A stretch of DNA of 64,000 nt from Blastococcus sp. CT_GayMR20 (GTDB taxonomy: Bacteria; Actinomycetota; Actinomycetes; Mycobacteriales; Geodermatophilaceae): positions 53,156 through 117,155 of the forward strand of contig NZ_SPQM01000002.1 in NCBI RefSeq assembly GCF_004570345.1, given 5' to 3'. The notes beneath the pieces were generated by a model. That model saw nothing but the letters and a program-made list of their open reading frames with translations. It ran no database searches and was not told where the DNA came from. Made by a program: the position numbers and the translations under genes. Shown here piece by piece: positions 60,340 to 64,000 of the stretch (positions are counted from its first letter, which is position 1; the number at the start of each line of letters is the position of its first letter).

Positions 60340-61488
60340 ATGGCGGGCTCCATTTCCACGATCGTGATCAGCGACGGTACGAAGCGCTACCGCGCGCGGT
60401 ACCGCGACGCCGGCGGGCGGCAGCACGAGAAGCGCTGCAAGCGCAAGGTCGACGCCCAGCACTGGCTCGACGAGCAGACCGCGGCGCTGGTCACGCAGAC
60501 GTGGACGGCGCCAGAGCGCGGCCGCATCACGGTCGAGGCGTGGGCGGAGCAGTGGCTGGCCGCCCAGACCGGGCTGAAGCCGAGCACTCTCTACCGCTAT
60601 CGCTCGCTGCTGCGCTCGCAGATCCTGCCGCGCTGGAGTCAGCACCGGCTGGCCGACGTCACCCACGGCGACGTCGCCGCGTGGGTGGCCGAGATGGCCG
60701 AGAAGCTTGCGCCGGCCAGTGTGCGTCAGGCACACCGGGTCCTCGCGCTCATCCTGACCCTGGCGGTGCGCGACGGGCGCATCCCGCGCAACCCGGCCAC
60801 CGGCGTCCCGTTGCCGCGGGCGCGGCGTGCCGAGCCCCGGTTCCTCACCCGTGAGCAGGTGGAGCGGCTTGCAGAGGCAGCGGGGGAGCACGGCGACGTC
60901 GTCCGCCTGTTGGCCTACACCGGGCTGCGCTTCGGTGAGATGGCCGCTCTCCGGGTACGCCGCGTCGACTTTCTCCGCAAGCGGCTTGTCGTCGCGGAAA
61001 GCGCCACCGAGGTCGGTGGCACCGTCCAGTACGGCAGCCCGAAGACCCACCAGCAGCGAACTGTGCCGATCCCAGGAACTCTCGTCGAACCGCTGGCGAG
61101 GCGGTGCGAGAGCAAGGGGCCGGACGACCTCGTCCTCACCTCGCCCGAGGGCGCGGTACTGCGCTCCGGCAACTTCCGACGGCGGATCTTCGACCCCGCG
61201 GCCGAGACTGCGGGTCTTCCGGATCTCAGCCCGCACGACCTCCGGCACACCGCCGCCAGCCTTCTCGTGGCGAGCGGGGCCAACGTCAAAGCGGTCCAGC
61301 GCATGCTCGGTCATGCCTCGGCGGCGATGACCCTCGACGTCTACTCCGGGCTCTTCGACGACGAGCTCGGCGCCCTCGCCGAACGCATGGACGCCGCCCA
61401 CGACGCCCACATCACGGAGCGTCGTGTGGGCGTCTTGTGGGCGCGAGGCAAGATCGGCGAATTCGATGCTGCCCCTGCAAGCGTCTGA
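60340..61488 (+). CDS. int: Tyrosine recombinase integrase
   Basis: A 382-residue integrase. An N-terminal arm-binding domain (KRYRARYRDAGGRQHEKRCKRK) precedes a SAM-like core-binding domain (residues about 65-150). The catalytic domain has Arg in AYTGLRFGEMAALR (about residue 195), Lys in YGSPKTHQQRTVP, the HDLRHTAASLL box with His and Arg, LGHASAAMT, and the nucleophile Tyr in TLDVYSGLF (about residue 333). It ends 15 bases before the right attachment core in the tRNA-Met gene, the classic position. Two arm-like repeats overlap its last codons. Confidence 0.95.
   Translation: MAGSISTIVISDGTKRYRARYRDAGGRQHEKRCKRKVDAQHWLDEQTAALVTQTWTAPERGRITVEAWAEQWLAAQTGLKPSTLYRYRSLLRSQILPRWSQHRLADVTHGDVAAWVAEMAEKLAPASVRQAHRVLALILTLAVRDGRIPRNPATGVPLPRARRAEPRFLTREQVERLAEAAGEHGDVVRLLAYTGLRFGEMAALRVRRVDFLRKRLVVAESATEVGGTVQYGSPKTHQQRTVPIPGTLVEPLARRCESKGPDDLVLTSPEGAVLRSGNFRRRIFDPAAETAGLPDLSPHDLRHTAASLLVASGANVKAVQRMLGHASAAMTLDVYSGLFDDELGALAERMDAAHDAHITERRVGVLWARGKIGEFDAAPASV
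61425..61443 (+). repeat. Two 11-bp-phased TGTGGGCG repeats inside the 3' end of int
   Basis: TGTGGGCG at 61425 and 61436, 11 bp apart, 60 bases left of the right core. They match the three copies at 21172-21201 and likely form the second integrase-binding arm. Confidence 0.65.
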
Positions 61489-61502
61489 GCAGCCAATACG
61501 TC

Positions 61503-61545
61503 GGTGGGGCGGGTGGGGCTCGAACCCACGACCCAGGGATTATGA
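61503..61545. repeat. attR: right copy of the 43-bp attachment core
   Basis: Identical to 21021-21063. It forms the 3' half of the intact tRNA-Met gene, so integration restored the tRNA. Confidence 0.9.
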
Positions 61546-61577
61546 GTCCCATGCTCTGACCAGCTGAGCTACCGCCC
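61504..61577 (-). tRNA. tRNA-Met (anticodon CAT)
   Basis: On the minus strand it folds as a complete cloverleaf: acceptor GGGGCGG with CCGCCCC and discriminator A, D-arm GCTCAGCTGGTCAGAGC, anticodon arm TGGGA-CTCATAA-TCCCT with anticodon CAT, and T-arm GTGGGTTCGAGCCCCAC. CCA is not encoded. It could be the elongator tRNA-Met or an Ile2-type tRNA modified at C34; sequence alone does not decide. Its 3' half is the attachment site of the element. Confidence 0.93.
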
Positions 61578-61784
61578 CGTCAGCCGCCAGCCTGCCAGAC
61601 CCAGGGTCCGGCTCGGAGGGTAGTCCGAGCGCAGATCCGCCGCCGGTGAAGCGGCCCTGCGCGGTCTCTGTGACCTGACGTGCGCTTTGTTATCTCGCCG
61701 TGACATTCGGCGGAGGGCGCCGTACTTTCGATCCCGGTCCGGCCGCGTTCCTGCTCTCGAACCCGAGGGCTTCGGGCGGACCCC

Positions 61785-61935
61785 GCCGAACCGCGCCGCC
61801 TGATGGTCGCGCGGACCGGGGACCCATCGATCCCCTGGGGTGAATCGCGCCTGCGTTCGGGGACGCAGCGCGCGTAGGGCGACTTCCGGCCCGAACCCGT
61901 CAGCTAACTCGGTAGGCGGTCGCGAAGAACGGAGA
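61785..61935 (+). ncRNA. c-di-AMP riboswitch (ydaO/yuaA type)
   Basis: The leader contains the conserved ydaO blocks: GGGGACCCA ... GGGGTGAATC near 61816-61847, and CCCGAACCCGTCAGCTAAC followed by CGGTAGGCGG at about 61891-61921, with a GC-rich internal hairpin between. The order and spacing are those of actinobacterial c-di-AMP riboswitches that control cell-wall hydrolases. It ends just before the ribosome binding site of the M23 peptidase gene. The 5' boundary is approximate. Confidence 0.8.
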
Positions 61936-61944
61936 CGCGTCGCC

Positions 61945-63177
61945 TTGGCGACCCTGCACCAGACCGAGCTCAGCCATGCCCGACCGCATTTCCAGCGCCC
62001 TCCCCGCCGGCGCCTCCGCCGCCTGACCCTCGTCGCGGGCCTGACCGCAGCCGCCCTCTTCAGCACCCCGACCGCCGCCGCAGCACCGGGCGACGGCACC
62101 GTCGAGGACGCCCAGTCCGCCCACGACGCGGCCGCCGCCGAGGTCGCCGCCATCACGGCCCGCGTCACCGAGGCCGAGGAGACGCTGCAGCGGATGACGA
62201 TCGAGGCCGAGGCGGCCAGCGGCGAGGCGCTCACCGCGCACGCCGCGCTCGCCGCAGCCCAGGCCGACGCCCAGGCGGCCGCCGACGAGCTGGCTGCCGT
62301 CCGGGGCGCCGTGGACGAGACGCAGGACGAGGTCTCGACCATCGGCCGGGAGGCCTACATGGGCGGCGACGACACATTCGGCGACGTCGCCCTCCTCCTG
62401 GACGCCGACAGCCCCGCCGAACTGCTGCAGCAGGCGGCCACCCTCGAGGTGCTCGGGGACGAGCGCACCGAGCAGCTCGAGCAGCTTCAGGACGTCGAGG
62501 CGCAGGAGGCGAATGCCGACCGGGCCGCCAAGGCCGCGGTGGCCGAGCGCGACCGGCTGTTCGCCACGGCCGCGGAGGCCGAGGCGGCAGCCAACGCCCA
62601 CCTCGCCGCCGCCCAGGGCACCTTCGACGCCGTCGCCGCCGAGAAGGCCGCCCTCGACGCGCAGCTCAAGGAGGCGGAGATCCGTCTCCTGACCCTCCGC
62701 GGCGCGACGAACCCGGCCGCCTCATGGGCCACCCAGCAGGCCGCCGCGACCGCCAGCACGATCTCCGCGGCGGGGAGCGCGGTCGCCCCGACCAGCGGCC
62801 GGGTCACCTCCTGCTACGGCGCCCGCTGGGGCACCCTGCACGCCGGCATCGACATCGCCGCACCGATCGGCACCCCGATCTATGCCCCGGAGGGCGGGGT
62901 CGTCGTCGCGGCAGGTCCGGCGAGCGGCTTCGGACTCGCCGTCGCCGTCCGGCACGGCGACGGCACCATCACCCTCTACGGCCACGTGAACCAGATGTTC
63001 GTGTCCATGGGCCAGACCGTGACGACGGGTCAGCAGATCGCCGAGGTGGGCAACCGGGGTCAGTCGACCGGTCCGCACCTGCACTTCGAGGTGCACACCG
63101 GTGGGCTGTACGTGAACCGTGGGAACCCCGTGCCGTGGCTGACCGCCCGGGGCATCTCCCTCGGCGGGGGCTGCTGA
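61945..63177 (+). CDS. Secreted M23-family peptidase (cell-wall endopeptidase) with coiled coil
   Basis: A 410-residue protein; TTG 61945, nine bases after GGAGA, is the likely start. A signal peptide (RRRLRRLTLVAGLTAAALFSTPTAAAAP) is followed by a long Ala/Glu coiled coil (residues about 55-275). The C-terminal M23 domain has the zinc motif GTLHAGIDIAAPIGTPIYAPEGGVV and the HLHFEVHTGG box, with His and Asp ligands intact. Such proteins cut peptidoglycan cross-bridges or activate other amidases. The c-di-AMP riboswitch upstream links its expression to cell-wall and osmotic control. Confidence 0.9.
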   Translation: MATLHQTELSHARPHFQRPPRRRLRRLTLVAGLTAAALFSTPTAAAAPGDGTVEDAQSAHDAAAAEVAAITARVTEAEETLQRMTIEAEAASGEALTAHAALAAAQADAQAAADELAAVRGAVDETQDEVSTIGREAYMGGDDTFGDVALLLDADSPAELLQQAATLEVLGDERTEQLEQLQDVEAQEANADRAAKAAVAERDRLFATAAEAEAAANAHLAAAQGTFDAVAAEKAALDAQLKEAEIRLLTLRGATNPAASWATQQAAATASTISAAGSAVAPTSGRVTSCYGARWGTLHAGIDIAAPIGTPIYAPEGGVVVAAGPASGFGLAVAVRHGDGTITLYGHVNQMFVSMGQTVTTGQQIAEVGNRGQSTGPHLHFEVHTGGLYVNRGNPVPWLTARGISLGGGC

Positions 63178-63209
63178 GCGCCGTCCGCCGTACCGGCGAG
63201 GATGACCCG

Positions 63210-63872
63210 GTGAGGACGGCGGAGGACGGCGTGTGGTTGCGGGCCGCCGTCCTCGGGCTGCTCCTGACCGCCGCGACCGTGCTCGCCGCGACGCTCGGGC
63301 TGCCGCGGGTCGACGCCGTCCGGACATGGGTGGACGGGGCGGGGGGAGCGGCGTGGACCGGGATGGTCCTCGGCGTGGCGCTCGTACTGATGGCGCCCGT
63401 GCCCCGGACGGCGGTCTCGGTGCTCGTCGGCGTCGTCCTCGGCTTCGGTCCCGGGCTCGCGCTCGCCCTCGCCGGAGGCCTGCTCGCCGGGCTCGCCTCC
63501 TTCGGGCTGAGCAGGACCCTGGGCCGGGCGGCCGCGACCCGGCTGGGCGGTCGCCGGCTGGCCCGCGTGGACGAGCTCGTGACCGAGCGCGGGTTCGTCG
63601 CCGTGCTCGCCGGGCGGCTGCTGCCCGTGATGCCGTTCGTCGTCCTCAGCTACGGCGCGGGGCTCACGGCGATCCGATGGGCGCCCTACGCGCTGGCGAC
63701 CGCCCTCGGCCTGGTGCCCAGCACGGTCGTGCAGGTGGGCATCGGGGCGTCGGCGGGGGTGCTCGCCGAGCGGGCCGGCGTCCTCACCCTCGTGTCCGGC
63801 GCCGTCGCCGTCCTGCTGCTGGGTGGCTGGGCGCTGCTGGCGTGGCGCCGGCGGGAGCCCGCGGCGTCCTAG
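63210..63872 (+). CDS. VTT/TVP38-type (DedA-like) membrane protein
   Basis: A 220-residue protein with GTG start at 63210. It has six hydrophobic segments and the VTT-domain signature: GVVLGFGPGLALALAGGLLAGLASFGLSRTLGRAA, then AVLAGRLLPVMPFVVLSYGAGLTAI and LGLVPSTVVQVGIGASAG. Family members act as lipid scramblases or are involved in membrane homeostasis. It follows the peptidase gene by 32 bases and may be cotranscribed. Confidence 0.88.
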   Translation: MRTAEDGVWLRAAVLGLLLTAATVLAATLGLPRVDAVRTWVDGAGGAAWTGMVLGVALVLMAPVPRTAVSVLVGVVLGFGPGLALALAGGLLAGLASFGLSRTLGRAAATRLGGRRLARVDELVTERGFVAVLAGRLLPVMPFVVLSYGAGLTAIRWAPYALATALGLVPSTVVQVGIGASAGVLAERAGVLTLVSGAVAVLLLGGWALLAWRRREPAAS

Positions 63873-63873
63873 C

Positions 63874-64000
63874 TGTACTGGTCGGACACGTTGGTGCAGG
63901 GCCTCTGGTCGAGGCAGAGCTTGATGTGAGGAGGGACCTCCGGGTTCGGTTTGGGAGCCGCCAAGCACCCAGCCAGACCCCAGGAGGTCCCTCGTGGTTC
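63874..64000 (+). mobile_element. Possible left end of an insertion sequence (IS481-like), cut by window edge
   Basis: After the VTT gene stop the sequence TGTACTGGTCGGACACG could be a terminal inverted repeat. It is followed about 110 bases later by a strong ribosome binding site and GTG GTT C at 63994, which would begin a protein with Met-Val-(His), as IS481-type transposases do. The rest lies outside the window, so this is tentative. Confidence 0.3.

Larger units (their letters stand above)
21021..61545. mobile_element. 40.5-kb integrative mobilizable element in tRNA-Met(CAT)
   Basis: The unit is bounded by a perfect 43-bp direct repeat (21021-21063 and 61503-61545) that equals the 3' half of the tRNA-Met gene at 61504-61577. 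A tyrosine recombinase gene ends 15 bases before the right repeat; an excisionase-like gene and an XRE/nucleotidyltransferase pair lie at the left, and a MobF relaxase at the right. There is no recognisable type IV secretion or FtsK-type transfer gene, so it is better called mobilizable than self-transmissible. The cargo is catabolic. Several genes in it are decayed, so the element has been resident or rearranged for some time. Confidence 0.85.

Overview
The window is a very GC-rich stretch with GTG and TTG starts, tightly overlapping genes and gene families typical of actinobacteria (LAL-type LuxR regulators, DUF6325, SHOCT and DUF6069 proteins, a c-di-AMP riboswitch in front of a cell-wall peptidase). 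A soil actinobacterium, perhaps of the Geodermatophilaceae or relatives, is my inference; the sequence alone does not fix the genus. It holds two kinds of DNA: chromosomal backbone (1 to about 21,020 and from about 61,546 to the end) and one 40.5-kb integrated element between them. Left backbone (1-21,020): the end of an arylsulfatase, a RibD/DHFR-like reductase, a HAD phosphatase, small membrane and stress-type proteins, three large ATP-binding LuxR regulators (two of them translationally coupled), an AI-2E-family permease, an Nramp-like transporter, and several decayed genes: a GH15 N-terminal stub and a class II glutamine amidotransferase that has lost its catalytic cysteine and is frameshifted. 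Integrated element (21,021-61,545): a 43-bp direct repeat equal to the 3' half of tRNA-Met(CAT) marks both ends. The intact tRNA and a tyrosine integrase sit at the right end; arm-like TGTGGGCG repeats with exact 11-bp phasing flank the core on both sides. The left end carries an XRE regulator plus nucleotidyltransferase pair, an excisionase and decayed plasmid genes. The right end carries a MobF (TrwC-like) relaxase-helicase without visible conjugation machinery, so the element looks mobilizable rather than self-transmissible. Cargo: the middle of the element is a catabolic island dominated by flavoenzymes (two GMC oxidoreductases, an LhgO-type oxidase, two luciferase-like monooxygenases, a flavin reductase), plus two LigB-type dioxygenase-family proteins, alcohol and aldehyde dehydrogenases, an ABC sugar-type importer, an L-fuconate-dehydratase-like enzyme with a fumarylacetoacetate-hydrolase-family partner, and esterases/epoxide-hydrolase-like enzymes. 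It also carries its own RibBA, the entry enzyme of flavin synthesis. An AcoR-like activator gene lies in the middle, and four copies of a 17-bp dyad (TGTNNC-N5-GNNACR) lie at the three promoter regions around it, suggesting one regulon. Two diverged copies of a second, tRNA-Gly(TCC)-type attachment region at 30.3 and 51.6 kb bracket exactly this regulated module, suggesting that the island was assembled from nested or tandem elements. Right backbone (61,546-64,000): tRNA-Met, a c-di-AMP (ydaO-type) riboswitch, an M23 peptidase, a VTT/DedA-like membrane protein, and at the edge what may be the start of an insertion sequence.
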